A stretch of 64,000 bases of DNA from CF-167 sp963695195. Lineage in GTDB: Bacteria; Chloroflexota; Limnocylindria; QHBO01. Positions 49,353 through 58,625 of the stretch are shown one piece after another (within the stretch, counting starts at the first letter, position 1; the number at the start of each line of letters is the position of its first letter). The DNA is taken from contig CAVOGE010000007.1 of NCBI GenBank assembly GCA_963695195.1, forward strand, positions 868,001-932,000. Direction: 5' to 3'. The notes under the pieces are model-generated. The model had not been told where the DNA came from. It did no database searches and saw only the letters and a list, made by a program, of their open reading frames with translations. The position numbers were made by a program, and so were the translations under genes.

Positions 49353-50420
49353 TCAGATGGCTCGCGGTAGCTCGATCCAGAAGGTCGAGCCGACCCCTTC
49401 GGTGGACTCCACGCCGACCGATCCACCGTGCGCCTCGGCGATATGCCGCACGATCGCGAGCCCGAGCCCGGCGCTCCCACCACCAACCCCGTCGTCCGCG
49501 GCATCCCGTGATCGCGACCGGTCCGTCTTGTAGAAGCGTTCGAAGATGCGTGTCTGCTTGGCCGCGGGAATTCCGACCCCGTCGTCCGCGACGGTGAATC
49601 GGACGCTCTGCGCGTGGGCCTCCCAGCCGATGCGCACCTCGCCGCCGGGTCGGCTGTACTTGACCGCGTTGTGCGCGACGTTCAGCAGCGCCTGTCCCAG
49701 CCGTTCGGCGTCCGCGCGCACGAGAACGGCGGAGCCGTCAACCGGTGCCGGGATGACGCGCACCGACACCCCGAGGTGATCCGCCACTGGGCCGATCCGC
49801 TCCGCTACGGCCTTCGCGACAACCGTCGGGTCAAGGTCCTCGATGGCGAGCGCCGTTTCGCCCGATTCGATCATCGACAGGTCGAGCAACTCGTCGACCA
49901 GCTGCGCCAGGTGATCAACCTCTCGTGCGATCTGGGCGGTGAAGTCGCGCGCCACCGGCGGATCATCGATCGCACCAGCAATGAGCGTCTCGGCGAGCAG
50001 CTTGATCGAGGTCAGCGGGGTGCGCAGCTCGTGGCTGATGTTGGCCACGAAGTCGCGACGGACCCGTTCGACGCGCCGGATGGTCGTGATCTCGTGCAGC
50101 GACAGCACCAGGCCGCCGTCCACCAGCGGGACCGCCTCCACGGCGAACTGGCGGCCTCCCGGCCGTCCGAGGTCCGCCTCGCCCGACGCCACCTGCCTCG
50201 ATTCGAGCGCCTGCCGCGCCACCGCGTCGAGCGCTGCCGATCCGAAGGCGGCGATCAGGCTCATCCCGGCGACTTCATCTGCCGCGCGCCCGGCGAGCCG
50301 CAGGGCTTCGACTCCCGCGCCGAGGATTCGCAGCCGATCGTCAACGACGAGCAGGAGCATCCCCGCGGAGCGCTCCAGCAGCGCCTTGAACGCGGCCGCG
50401 TCGCGTGGCTCGTCGCCCAC
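49353..50420 (-). CDS. phoR: Phosphate-regulon type sensor histidine kinase, no membrane segment (PhoR-like)
   Basis: 355 aa. A PAS-like domain (about residues 8-110) is followed by HisKA with the phosphorylated histidine in FVANISHELRTPLTSIKLLAE (about 132-136) and an ATPase domain with the N box NVAHNAVKYS, DDGVGIP, RIFERFYKTDRSRS and GLGLAIVRHIAEAHGG. The ATG lies 4 nt below the phoB stop. PhoR kinases usually carry one or two membrane helices; none is seen here, so sensing is probably by contact with PhoU/Pst or in the cytosol. Confidence 0.92.
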   Translation of the reverse strand: MGDEPRDAAAFKALLERSAGMLLLVVDDRLRILGAGVEALRLAGRAADEVAGMSLIAAFGSAALDAVARQALESRQVASGEADLGRPGGRQFAVEAVPLVDGGLVLSLHEITTIRRVERVRRDFVANISHELRTPLTSIKLLAETLIAGAIDDPPVARDFTAQIAREVDHLAQLVDELLDLSMIESGETALAIEDLDPTVVAKAVAERIGPVADHLGVSVRVIPAPVDGSAVLVRADAERLGQALLNVAHNAVKYSRPGGEVRIGWEAHAQSVRFTVADDGVGIPAAKQTRIFERFYKTDRSRSRDAADDGVGGGSAGLGLAIVRHIAEAHGGSVGVESTEGVGSTFWIELPRAI

Positions 50421-50423
50421 GCG

Positions 50424-51125
50424 TCAGTCCGCCCGCGGCGCGAAGGCGTAGCCGACGCCGCGCACGGTGCGGAAGTAATCGTGGCCGTCGCGCGCGCGCA
50501 ACTTCGAGCGCAGCCAGCTGACATGGACGTTCACCGTCCGCTCGTCGCCGTCGTAGTCGAGGCCCCAGATGCGGGCCAGCAACTGGTCCCGTGTGAAGAC
50601 GCGGCCGGGGCTCGCGGCGAGGTGGGCGAGCAGGTCGAACTCCTTCGTGGTCAGATGCATCGCGGCGCCGGCAAACGTCACCTGCCGAGCGGCCGGGTCG
50701 ATCTCCAGTGCCCCCACCGCCAGCCGCTGGCCGGACTCCGACCCGGGCTCTGCTGAACGCCCGCCGCGCCGAAGGATCGCCTCGATCCGCGCCAGCAGTT
50801 CCGGCCGTGAGAATGGCTTCGCAACGTAGTCATCGGCGCCGAGTTTGAGGCCAACCACACGGTCGACCTCGTCCCCCTTGGCGGTCAGAACGAGCACCGG
50901 CACGGCGTTTCCCTCGGAGCGGATGGTGCGCAGCAGCTCGGTGCCGCTGAGCGCCGGCAGCATCAGGTCCAGCAGGATCAGGTCGAACCCGCCTGACCGC
51001 GCCGCAGCCAGTCCCTGTTCGCCGTCCACCGCGCTCTGTACCTCGTACCCCTCGCGATCGAGGTTGTAGGTGAGGGTCTGGCGCAGCGTACGGTCGTCTT
51101 CCACGACCAGAATTCGACGCTTCAC
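50424..51125 (-). CDS. phoB: OmpR/PhoB-type response regulator
   Basis: 233 aa. The receiver domain (1-120) has the acidic pair in LVVEDD, the phosphorylated aspartate in LILLDLMLP (about residue 52), LTAK and KPFSRPELLARI. The C-terminal winged helix (about 135-230) ends with TVNVHVSWLRSKL and TVRGVGYAF. It would bind Pho boxes such as the one upstream of pstS. The gene lies between phoU and phoR. Confidence 0.94.
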   Translation of the reverse strand: MKRRILVVEDDRTLRQTLTYNLDREGYEVQSAVDGEQGLAAARSGGFDLILLDLMLPALSGTELLRTIRSEGNAVPVLVLTAKGDEVDRVVGLKLGADDYVAKPFSRPELLARIEAILRRGGRSAEPGSESGQRLAVGALEIDPAARQVTFAGAAMHLTTKEFDLLAHLAASPGRVFTRDQLLARIWGLDYDGDERTVNVHVSWLRSKLRARDGHDYFRTVRGVGYAFAPRAD

Positions 51126-51144
51126 CGCGCCGGGGCTCGCTCGA

Positions 51145-51858
51145 TCAGGGGTTCAGGTCCTCCACCTGCCCGGTGGCGAGGAAGACCACGTCCTCGCCGA
51201 TGTTGGTGACTCGGTCACCCAGGCGCTCGAGGTGGTGCGCGATGAACAGCATGTGGGTGGCCTGGCGGGCGCGCTCGGGAGCCCCTTCCATCAGCGCTAC
51301 GGCATCTTCGTACACGCTGTTGTACAGGTGGTCGATCTCATCGTCTCCCAGGCAGACCTCGCGCGCCTCCTGCTCGCTGACGTCCACCAGGGCGCGCATC
51401 GCGGCATGCAGCTGGGACCCGCAGAGCTCCGCCATGCGCGGGATCTGCGGCAGGATCGGCAGCTCCGGCTCCGAGGCGAGCTGCTGCGCCAGCTTGGCGA
51501 TATTGGTCGCGTAGTCGCCCATCCGCTCCAGCTCCGCCGCCGCGTGGTACAGGGCGAGCAGCTCGCGCACATCGCGGGCGACCGGGGCCTGGCGGGCGAT
51601 GAGCCCGGTGATCTCGAGGTTGATCGAGCGCTGCAACTCGTTGACATCAGCGTCGTCCCAGCGCACCTGGTCGGCCAGCTCCACATCCCGATCCACCAGG
51701 GCGCGCCCGGCCCGCTCGATGGCTGCTTCGACCAGCGAGCCGAGGCGCAGCACGTCGTCCTTGAGCGAGTCGAGCGCTCGCTCGAAGGAGGCGCGCAGCG
51801 CTCCGTGGCCGTGATCGTGGTCGACAGCGTCCGTGGTCTGTACCGGCTCTTCGTTCAT
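51145..51858 (-). CDS. phoU: Phosphate signalling protein PhoU
   Basis: 237 aa, an all-helical protein with the two PhoU repeats: residues 20-120 (FERALDSLKDDVLRLGSLVEAAI...AELERMGDYATNIAKLA) and 130-230 (LHAAMRALVDVSEQEA...HHLERLGDRVTNIGEDVVFL). The E/DxxxD metal-binding pattern (ERMGDYATNI and ERLGDRVTNI) is intact. It links the Pst transporter to the PhoR kinase. It follows pstB after 10 nt. Confidence 0.95.
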   Translation of the reverse strand: MNEEPVQTTDAVDHDHGHGALRASFERALDSLKDDVLRLGSLVEAAIERAGRALVDRDVELADQVRWDDADVNELQRSINLEITGLIARQAPVARDVRELLALYHAAAELERMGDYATNIAKLAQQLASEPELPILPQIPRMAELCGSQLHAAMRALVDVSEQEAREVCLGDDEIDHLYNSVYEDAVALMEGAPERARQATHMLFIAHHLERLGDRVTNIGEDVVFLATGQVEDLNP

Positions 51859-51868
51859 CGAGAAGCTC

Positions 51869-52792
51869 CTACCCGAACCTGCCGGTGATGTAGTCCTCGG
51901 TGAGCTTGTGCTCCGGGCGGGTGAAGACCTGCTCGGTGGGCGCCACCTCGACCAGGTAGCCGGCTCGATCGGCCCCCATCGAGAGGAAAGCGGTCACGTC
52001 CGAGACGCGGGCAGCCTGCTGCATGTTGTGCGTCACGATCACGATGGTGTAGTTCTGCTTCAGCTCCTGCATGAGCTCCTCGATGCGCAGCGTGGCCAGG
52101 GGGTCGAGGGCACTGCACGGCTCGTCCATGAGGATCACATCCGGCTCCACGGCGATGGCGCGCGCGATGCACAGGCGCTGCTGCTGGCCGCCCGACAGCG
52201 CGGTCCCCGGCGACCGCAGCTTGTCCTTCACCTCGTCCCACAGGGCGGCCCGCCGAAGGGAGCGTTCCACCAAGTCGTCCATCTCGCCGCGAAAGCCGGC
52301 GATGCGCGGGCCGAAGGCCACGTTGTCGTAGACCGACTTGGGGAATGGGTTTGGCTTCTGGAAGACCATGCCGATGCGCCGACGCACTTCGACCGGGTCG
52401 ACCGCCGGATCGTAGAGGTTGACGCCGCGATAGAGCGCCTCGCCGGTGGTGTGCGCCGTAGGGATGAGGTCGTTCATGCGGTTCAGGCTGCGCAACAGGG
52501 TGCTTTTGCCGCAGCCGGATGGACCGATGATGGCGGTGATCATCCCCTTGCTGATCTGAAGGTTGACCTCGCGCACGGCGCGGAACGAACCATAGAAGCA
52601 CGACAGGTCGCGAAGGGCGAAGACGACCTCGTCGGAAGCGGTCTCGCGTGCGGCAGCGCGTGTGGCTGTCTCCTCGCTCATCAGCCGTATTCTCAACCCT
52701 TCGGCACCGGCGGCGCCACCGGCAGCGTCGAGCAGGGCGTCCCCCGGGCCGACGGGCGCGAGCGGCGCGGGTGGAGCACCGGTCAGTGTCAT
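51869..52792 (-). CDS. pstB: Phosphate ABC transporter ATP-binding protein PstB
   Basis: 307 aa from ATG 52792, 4 nt after the pstA stop (a later ATG at 52681 is also possible). An N-terminal extension of about 55 residues precedes the ABC domain: YGSFRAV, Walker A GPSGCGKST, RRIGMVFQKPNPFPKSVYDN, signature LSGGQQQRLCIARAI and Walker B VILMDEP. It ends TEDYITGRFG as PstB proteins do. It drives high-affinity phosphate uptake. Confidence 0.97.
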   Translation of the reverse strand: MTLTGAPPAPLAPVGPGDALLDAAGGAAGAEGLRIRLMSEETATRAAARETASDEVVFALRDLSCFYGSFRAVREVNLQISKGMITAIIGPSGCGKSTLLRSLNRMNDLIPTAHTTGEALYRGVNLYDPAVDPVEVRRRIGMVFQKPNPFPKSVYDNVAFGPRIAGFRGEMDDLVERSLRRAALWDEVKDKLRSPGTALSGGQQQRLCIARAIAVEPDVILMDEPCSALDPLATLRIEELMQELKQNYTIVIVTHNMQQAARVSDVTAFLSMGADRAGYLVEVAPTEQVFTRPEHKLTEDYITGRFG

Positions 52793-52796
52793 CGGG

Positions 52797-53750
52797 TCAC
52801 CACCTTCGCTCCAGCCGGTTCCGCAGGAAGATCGCCAGCGCGTTGACGGCCAGCAGCACAACGAGCAGCACGATGATCGCGGCATAGGTATCGGCGGCGA
52901 AGTCCGCCGGTTTGCGCGCCCAGTCGTAGACGGTGGTCGGCAGGGCGGTGTAGCGCCCCTGGATCGTCTCGAGCACTCCCTCGTAGCTGGTGGACAGGCC
53001 TCCGACGACTGCCCCGACCATGATCAGCGGGGCAGTTTCGCCGAAGGCGCGGGCCACGGCCAGAATGGTGCCGGTCAGGATTCCCGGTGCCGCGTACGGG
53101 ACCACGTGGCTGCGCACAACCTCCCAACGCGTGGCACCCACGCCGAATCCGGCCTCGCGGATGCTGGCCGGCACGGCACGCAGCGCCTCGGCCGCGGTGA
53201 TGATCACGATCGGCAGGACCAGGATTGCCATCGTCAGGCCGCCGGAGACGAGCGACTGTCCCTGCGCGTTGCCGGGACCGGTCAGTTCGCGGAGCGCGAC
53301 CACGAAGACGGCCAACCCGAGCAGGCCGTACACGATGGACGGCACGCCGGCCAGGTTCCGGACGATCGTGTTGACCAAGCGGGTGCTCCAGGTATCGCGC
53401 GCGTACTCCTCCAGGTAGATGGCCGCACCGATGCCGAGCGGGAACGAGACGATCACCACGAAGCCCATCAGCATCAGCGACCCGACGATCCCCTGCGCCA
53501 CGCCCGCCCGATCCGGGTTCGAGGACAGGTCGCTGGTAAGGAAGTCGAGCCCGCGCTCGAAGAAGACCGGAAGCCCACCGATGGCGATGACCGCCAGCAG
53601 CCATGCCAGGACCCCGAGTGTCAGCAGCAGCGCGACGGTCAGTACCCCCTCAAAGGCGAGGCTGCGCAGGCTGAATCCGCCGCCGGCCAGGGATCGGCGC
53701 ACCAGCTCCGTTGTGGTCATCTGCGCCGGATCGGTCTCGCGCGCTGCCAT
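52797..53750 (-). CDS. pstA: Phosphate ABC transporter permease PstA
   Basis: 317 aa, six membrane segments. The EAA-type loop is the SIREAGFGVGATRWEVV region, followed by FGETAPLIMVGAV. The GLPVFF and ITAAEALRAVP motifs fit PstA rather than PstC. Its ATG overlaps the pstC stop by one base. Confidence 0.95.
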   Translation of the reverse strand: MAARETDPAQMTTTELVRRSLAGGGFSLRSLAFEGVLTVALLLTLGVLAWLLAVIAIGGLPVFFERGLDFLTSDLSSNPDRAGVAQGIVGSLMLMGFVVIVSFPLGIGAAIYLEEYARDTWSTRLVNTIVRNLAGVPSIVYGLLGLAVFVVALRELTGPGNAQGQSLVSGGLTMAILVLPIVIITAAEALRAVPASIREAGFGVGATRWEVVRSHVVPYAAPGILTGTILAVARAFGETAPLIMVGAVVGGLSTSYEGVLETIQGRYTALPTTVYDWARKPADFAADTYAAIIVLLVVLLAVNALAIFLRNRLERRW

Positions 53751-54697
53751 CAGTAGCCCCGCCGCACGCGGCGTACGAATCGATCAGCCACGAGGTTGAG
53801 GCCAAGCGTCATGACGAAGAGGAGGAGGCCCACGAAGAAGAGGCTCGGGAAGGCGAGTGATGCGCCGGCGACCTGATCGGAGCCCGTGGCAAGGGCGGTC
53901 ATCGCGGCGGTCATCGTCTGTCCCGGGCCGCATGGATTGATCGAGAAGAGCGAGCCACCCAGCCCGCCGGCCGCGATGGCGACCACCATCGTCTCGCCGA
54001 TGCCGCGCGACAGCCCCAGGATCAGCGAGGCCACGATCCCCGAGACCGCTGCCGGCACGACGACCCGGATGCTGGTGTGCCGCTTCCGCGCACCGAGCCC
54101 GTACGACGCCTCGCGCAGCGAGCGGGGCACCGCGGTCATGGCGTCCTCCGCCACCGAGGCGATGAGCGGGGTGATCAGGATGCCGACACCGATGCCGGCC
54201 GCCGCCATGGTGAAGAGATCGGTGATGCCAGGGCAGATCCCATCCACCAGCGTGGGGGAGATGACGGTGAGCGCGAAGTAGCCGAGCACGACGCTGGGGA
54301 TGCCGGCGAGGATCTCGAGCGCCGGCTTCATGGTGCGCCGCACTCGCGGCGAGGCGTACTCGGAGAGGTAGATCGCGGAGCCGAGTCCGAGCGGAGTGGC
54401 AACCAGCATCGCGATTCCCGCGATCGTCAGCGTGCCGGCGACGATGGTGGAGACCCCGTACAGGTCGCGACGCGGGAACCAGCCCCGCTCGAACAGCATT
54501 GCCGGGTCGACCCGTGCCAGGAAGTTGAATGCCTCGCCAGCCAGCGAGACGATGATCAGCAGGCTGATCAGGACGGAGGTCCCCGCTGCGGCAACGAAGA
54601 TCGCGCGGATGGTCGACTCGCGACGCCGGCGCGCCGAACTGCCGCGCAGGTCGGCGGCGGTCAGGGCGCGGGGCTGGGCACCAATCGAGGGGGCCAT
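53750..54697 (-). CDS. pstC: Phosphate ABC transporter permease PstC
   Basis: 315 aa, six membrane segments. Typical PstC motifs are GLGSAIYLSEYASPRVRRTMKPALEIL split across helix 3, the EAA loop SLREASYGLGARK and SRGIGETMVVAIAAGG. It forms the channel with PstA. It starts 32 nt after the pstS stop. Confidence 0.96.
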   Translation of the reverse strand: MAPSIGAQPRALTAADLRGSSARRRRESTIRAIFVAAAGTSVLISLLIIVSLAGEAFNFLARVDPAMLFERGWFPRRDLYGVSTIVAGTLTIAGIAMLVATPLGLGSAIYLSEYASPRVRRTMKPALEILAGIPSVVLGYFALTVISPTLVDGICPGITDLFTMAAAGIGVGILITPLIASVAEDAMTAVPRSLREASYGLGARKRHTSIRVVVPAAVSGIVASLILGLSRGIGETMVVAIAAGGLGGSLFSINPCGPGQTMTAAMTALATGSDQVAGASLAFPSLFFVGLLLFVMTLGLNLVADRFVRRVRRGY

Positions 54698-54729
54698 CGG
54701 TCAGGCCCTAGCCTAGCGGCGGACGGGCA

Positions 54730-55764
54730 TCAACGGCCGTCCCAGGCGGACCGCGTCGCGGTGATCTGGTCGGCCGGCGGGTCGACGTAGCCCACGTCCA
54801 CGACCGAGGCGATCCCCTCGTCGGAGAGGTAGAAGTCGACGTAGGCGGCGACTGCGTCGTTCGCCGCGGCCCTCGCCAGGTTGACGTAGATGAAGAGTGG
54901 TCGGGCGATCGGGTAGGTGCCGTCGGAGACGGTCTCCGCGGACGGGCCGACGCAGCCGTCCCCCTTGTCGATGCCGATCTCCTTGATCTGGTCACCGGCG
55001 CTGTCGGCGAACGCCAGGCCGACCCAGCCCAACGAGCTGGCGGTCCCGGAGATCCCCCCGATGATGACGTTGTCGTTGGCCGATGCCGTGTAGTCGGGGC
55101 GCGTGGTCGCATCCTGGTCGCGAGCACCCGCGATCTTGCCGAGCGCGATCTCGACAAGGCTGTCGAATGTACCCGACTCCTCGCCGGGAGCGGTCACCGC
55201 CAGCGGCGCATCGGGATAGGGCGCATGTGACGCCCCGTAGTTGCTGCCGAACTCGGCGGCCAGGTCCGCTGCGAGGCTGTTCGCATCGGCCCAGGTCTCG
55301 AAGCCCTCGGATTCAGGGCCGAGCAGAGCGTAGAGATCCAGGAAGCTCAGGCACTCGACGGCGCTGTTCTCCGCCGAGGTGATGACCGAGAGCCCGTCGA
55401 AGGCGATCTTGAGCTCCACGTACTCGACACCGTTGTCGGCGCAGGCCTGGACCTCCTCGTCCTTGATGGCGCGCGATGCGTCGCTGATATCGGTCTCACC
55501 CTTGCAGAACTTGGCGAAGCCGTCCCCGGTGCCGGGTCCCTCGACCACGTAGTCGAAGTCAGGGTTCGCGTCCTGGAACTTCTCGGCGACCGAGTTGGAG
55601 ATCGGCTCGACGGTGGACGAGCCGGACACGTAGATCTCGCCGGAGACGCCCGCATTGCCGCTTGGCTGGCCCGATGCAGACGGCGAGGAGCAGGCGGCGA
55701 GGAGCACGGCGGCAGCCGCACCCAGCACCAGGGCGGTTCGGGCCCCGGTCGTGAGTCGGGTCAA
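54730..55764 (-). CDS. pstS: Phosphate-binding lipoprotein PstS
   Basis: 344 aa from TTG 55764, chosen because GGAGG (55774-55770) lies 5 nt upstream and the coded start LTRLTTGARTALVLGAAAAVL runs straight into a lipobox LAAC; the longer frame to 55845 adds nothing. The mature protein has the phosphate-binding pattern of YVSGSSTVEPIS, the TDISDASRAI loop and EESGTFDSL. It captures phosphate outside the membrane and gives it to PstCAB. Pho-box-like repeats lie 55-92 nt upstream. Confidence 0.95.
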   Translation of the reverse strand: MTRLTTGARTALVLGAAAAVLLAACSSPSASGQPSGNAGVSGEIYVSGSSTVEPISNSVAEKFQDANPDFDYVVEGPGTGDGFAKFCKGETDISDASRAIKDEEVQACADNGVEYVELKIAFDGLSVITSAENSAVECLSFLDLYALLGPESEGFETWADANSLAADLAAEFGSNYGASHAPYPDAPLAVTAPGEESGTFDSLVEIALGKIAGARDQDATTRPDYTASANDNVIIGGISGTASSLGWVGLAFADSAGDQIKEIGIDKGDGCVGPSAETVSDGTYPIARPLFIYVNLARAAANDAVAAYVDFYLSDEGIASVVDVGYVDPPADQITATRSAWDGR

Positions 55765-55818
55765 GGGGTCCTCCAGTGGTGGCGAAGCGAAATGCAGGGC
55801 CAAGGCTGGAGGCTCCGC

Positions 55819-55856
55819 GTCAACGGGACCAGAGGAGACGGTCAACGGCGCGTTAA
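55819..55856 (-). promoter_or_regulatory. Pho-box-like direct repeats upstream of pstS
   Basis: On the minus strand TTAAC, TTGAC and TTGAC start at 55856, 55845 and 55823, that is spaced 11 and 22 nt. The 11-nt phase is the spacing of PhoB/PhoP half-sites, and the two best copies read CGTTGAC. They lie between pit and pstS, 55-92 nt above the pstS start. Confidence 0.55.
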
Positions 55857-55879
55857 GGAGTCGGCGCCACCGCGGCGGG

Positions 55880-56881
55880 CTATCCCAGGATCGGGTTGAG
55901 GATCCAGTAGGCGAGCGCGGCGGTCATTGCCGTCGCGGGGATGGTCAGCACCCAGGCAACCCCGATGTTGCGCGCCACTGCCCAGTGGATGGCGTTGAAT
56001 CGGTCCGACGAGCCGGTACCCATGATGGCGCTGGAGATCACGTGGGTGGTACTGACAGGCATGCCCAACAGCGAAGCGCCGAAGATGACGCTGGCCGCGG
56101 TCGTCTCCGCGGCGAAGCCGTGGACCGGGTCGAGCTTGACCACCTTGGTGCCCATCGTCTTGATGATCCGCCAGCCGCCCGCAGCCGTCCCGAGCGACAT
56201 CGCCGAGGCGGCAACGAGGATGACCCACAGGGGGACCCTGAACTCGTCGATGATGCCGGCGCTCAGGAGTGCGAGGGTCATGACGCCCATCGTCTTCTGG
56301 GCGTCATTGCTTCCGTGGCTGAACGCCATGAACCCGGCCGACACCACCTGGAGGCGGCGAAATCGGTCGTTCATCCTCTTGGGGTGCACGCGCTTGAACA
56401 GGTTGAAGATGAGGATCATGACCCCCAGACCAATGAGAAAGCCCGCGATCGGCGAGCTCACCAGCGGGATGACCACCTTGTTGAGAATTCCGTCCATCTT
56501 CCATGCGCCGAATCCTGCCGCGGCCGCAACGGCCCCGAGCAGCCCGCCGATGAGCGCGTGGCTGCTCGACGACGGGATGCCGAGGCGCCAGGTCAGCAGA
56601 TTCCAGACGATGGCACCGGTCAGCGCGGCGGCGATCACCACCTGTCCCTCGAACTGCTGCTCGATCAGCCCGGAGCCGACCGTCTTGGCCACGGCGGTAC
56701 CGGTCAGCGCCCCGACGAAGTTGGCGGTCGCGCTCATGGCGATGGCTACCCGCGGGCTGAGTGCGCGGGTGCTGACCGACGTGGCGATCGCGTTGGCGGT
56801 GTCGTGGAAGCCGTTGATGTAGTCGAACGCGACCGCCAGCAGCAGGACCGCGATCAGGATCGCGGTGAAGCCGTCAAGCAT
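55880..56881 (-). CDS. pit: Low-affinity inorganic phosphate transporter (Pit family)
   Basis: 333 aa with ten or so membrane segments. The two PHO4 repeats are marked by GFHDTANAIATSVSTRAL near residue 24 and FSHGSNDAQKTMGVM near 187, the GxNDAxK-type signature with Asp residues for cation-coupled transport. It complements the ABC system. The start overlaps the DUF47 gene by 8 nt, the usual pair for Pit carriers. Confidence 0.95.
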   Translation of the reverse strand: MLDGFTAILIAVLLLAVAFDYINGFHDTANAIATSVSTRALSPRVAIAMSATANFVGALTGTAVAKTVGSGLIEQQFEGQVVIAAALTGAIVWNLLTWRLGIPSSSSHALIGGLLGAVAAAAGFGAWKMDGILNKVVIPLVSSPIAGFLIGLGVMILIFNLFKRVHPKRMNDRFRRLQVVSAGFMAFSHGSNDAQKTMGVMTLALLSAGIIDEFRVPLWVILVAASAMSLGTAAGGWRIIKTMGTKVVKLDPVHGFAAETTAASVIFGASLLGMPVSTTHVISSAIMGTGSSDRFNAIHWAVARNIGVAWVLTIPATAMTAALAYWILNPILG

Positions 56882-57491
56882 GCTTGACGACGATCCGCTC
56901 GATCACGTTGGCCCCGTCCTCGGCCGCATCGATCGCGTCCTCGAGCAGGGCGTAGACGTCCTTCCACTTGATCACTTCGATCGGGTCCTGCCCGTGCTTG
57001 AACAGCTCGGCCACCGCCTGGCGTGCAATCCGATCGCCTTCGTTCTCGAGCCGATGGATCTCGATCCAGTGCTGTTCGAGTCCCTTGAACTTGCGGAGCT
57101 TGCCGAGCCCCTCGACCAGCTGCTCGCACTGTCGGGTGATGATCCCGGCCTGCTGCTGAGCGGTCTCGGTGGGCGTCTCGATGCCGTACAGGATGCACGT
57201 ATCGGCGACCTCCTCGATCAGGTCCAGGATGTCGTCCAGGCGGCTGATCAGGGCGTGGATGTCCTCCCGATCGAACGGGGTGACGAAGGTCTTCTCGAGC
57301 TTGTGGCCGATGTCGTGGCTGATCTGGTCGCCGGCATGCTCGGCGTCGAGCAGCTGGCTCGCGATCCGTTCTCGGTCGTCGTAGTTGCGGAAGAACTGCT
57401 CCAGCAGTCGGGCCGCGCCGAGGACGTTCTGGGCGTCCTCGACGAACATCGTGAAGAACTTCTCTTCACGGGGAATCAGGGGGATGCGCAT
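56874..57491 (-). CDS. DUF47 (PhoU-like) protein paired with Pit
   Basis: 205 aa, helical, with the family start IPREEKFFTMFVEDAQNVLGAARLLEQF and the DREDIHALISRLDDILDLIEEV helix. DUF47 proteins are PhoU-fold partners of Pit transporters and probably set their activity. A GGAG precedes the ATG by 4 nt. It is the first gene of the minus-strand phosphate block; no Pho-box array is visible above it. Confidence 0.93.
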   Translation of the reverse strand: MRIPLIPREEKFFTMFVEDAQNVLGAARLLEQFFRNYDDRERIASQLLDAEHAGDQISHDIGHKLEKTFVTPFDREDIHALISRLDDILDLIEEVADTCILYGIETPTETAQQQAGIITRQCEQLVEGLGKLRKFKGLEQHWIEIHRLENEGDRIARQAVAELFKHGQDPIEVIKWKDVYALLEDAIDAAEDGANVIERIVVKHA

Positions 57492-57600
57492 CGGTCTCCG
57501 TCAGGTATCGGGCGGGAAGGGGCGCTGGGTGCGCGCTGGGCTAGGTTAGCGATTCCGTGCCGTCGCGTCGCGTCGCTTCGGAGCACCGCGCGGCGGCGGG

Positions 57601-58497
57601 TTGTGGTGCATGCGGGCACCAGAGGGGCCGGTTTTCGCCCCACGGCGGCTGTCGAGAGGCGCAGACTGGGCGTCCCTTCACCGCGTCGCGCGCCTGTGGG
57701 CATTCCGGGTGACGGCCACGGATGACGGAGATCTTGCCGATCCCACGGACGCCTTCAATGGCGCGAACGACTACGGCGATATTGCCACCGGCGATACCTG
57801 GAGTGGCGAGTTCATTTCAGTCCCAGACGACATTGCCCGCGGCACCTCGGCGGCGCAGCTGCAGGCGGGACTCGAGAATTGGTCGAACGCGAACAACGTG
57901 TTCCAGTTCATCCGGGTCGAAGACGTTGCCTACGATCCGCAGAACCCGCGCGTCATCTATTTCACCGACACCGGCGAGCGCCGGGCGCAGCCGGACGAGG
58001 ATTTCGCTGAGGCCGCGCGGACGGGACGCCTCCACCGCGGGTCGTCCAGCTACACCGGCCCGTACGGTGCGGGTCGCGTCTTCCGAATGGTCCTCAATGC
58101 GGACGACCCCAAAGTCGTCGACGAGTTCTCGATCTTCTTGGAGGCGAGTGATGTCGGCATGAGGAACCCCGATAACCTCGCCGTAGGCCGCAAGAGCATC
58201 ATGGTCCAGGAGGACACTTCCGACGCCAAGATCTGGCGGTACAACTTCACGAAGAGGAGTTGGTCGCACGTGGCAACGGCCACGCAGCCACCGGCTGAGA
58301 CGAGCGGCATCGTTGATCTCTCACCGCGGTTCGGCTCTGGCTGGTGGGCGCTCGACGTCCAGTCGCACGTCGTGAACTACACGGACCCGACTACCTATTA
58401 CTGGCCGGATGGGCCGGATGCCAACACCGACCCGGATCCCTACGTGAAGCGGCGTGAGGATGGGCAGCTTCTGCTGATGTTCATCCCCGCAAGCTGA
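57601..58497 (+). pseudogene. PhoX-type phosphatase fragment (N-terminus missing)
   Basis: The open frame from 57601 codes about 298 aa; only residues from about 28 on look like a real protein. RLWAFRVTATDDGDL, GTSAAQLQAGLENW and MRNPDNLAVGRKSIMVQED match the C-terminal part of PhoX/DUF839 proteins, calcium-iron phosphatases normally of 600-720 aa with a signal peptide. Here the signal peptide, the N-terminal propeller blades and a credible start are absent. It is best seen as a remnant, though a transcribed domain cannot be excluded. It sits beside the phosphate regulon. Confidence 0.7.
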
Positions 58498-58625
58498 GCC
58501 GCATGGGCTTCTGAATTCAGGGTGGGCCGTCCCGGAAGGGGCGGCTCACTTCGTTGCGTGCTGAGGCCACGGTGGAGCAGCGGCGACGTTTGCCGCCGAG
58601 GGCATCGGCCTGGTGAGGAGGGTGC

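Noticed and set aside
57553..57570. Repeated CGTCG words upstream of the DUF47 gene
   Set aside because: Only about three copies of a 5-base word in G+C-rich DNA; no phase or symmetry to suggest an operator.
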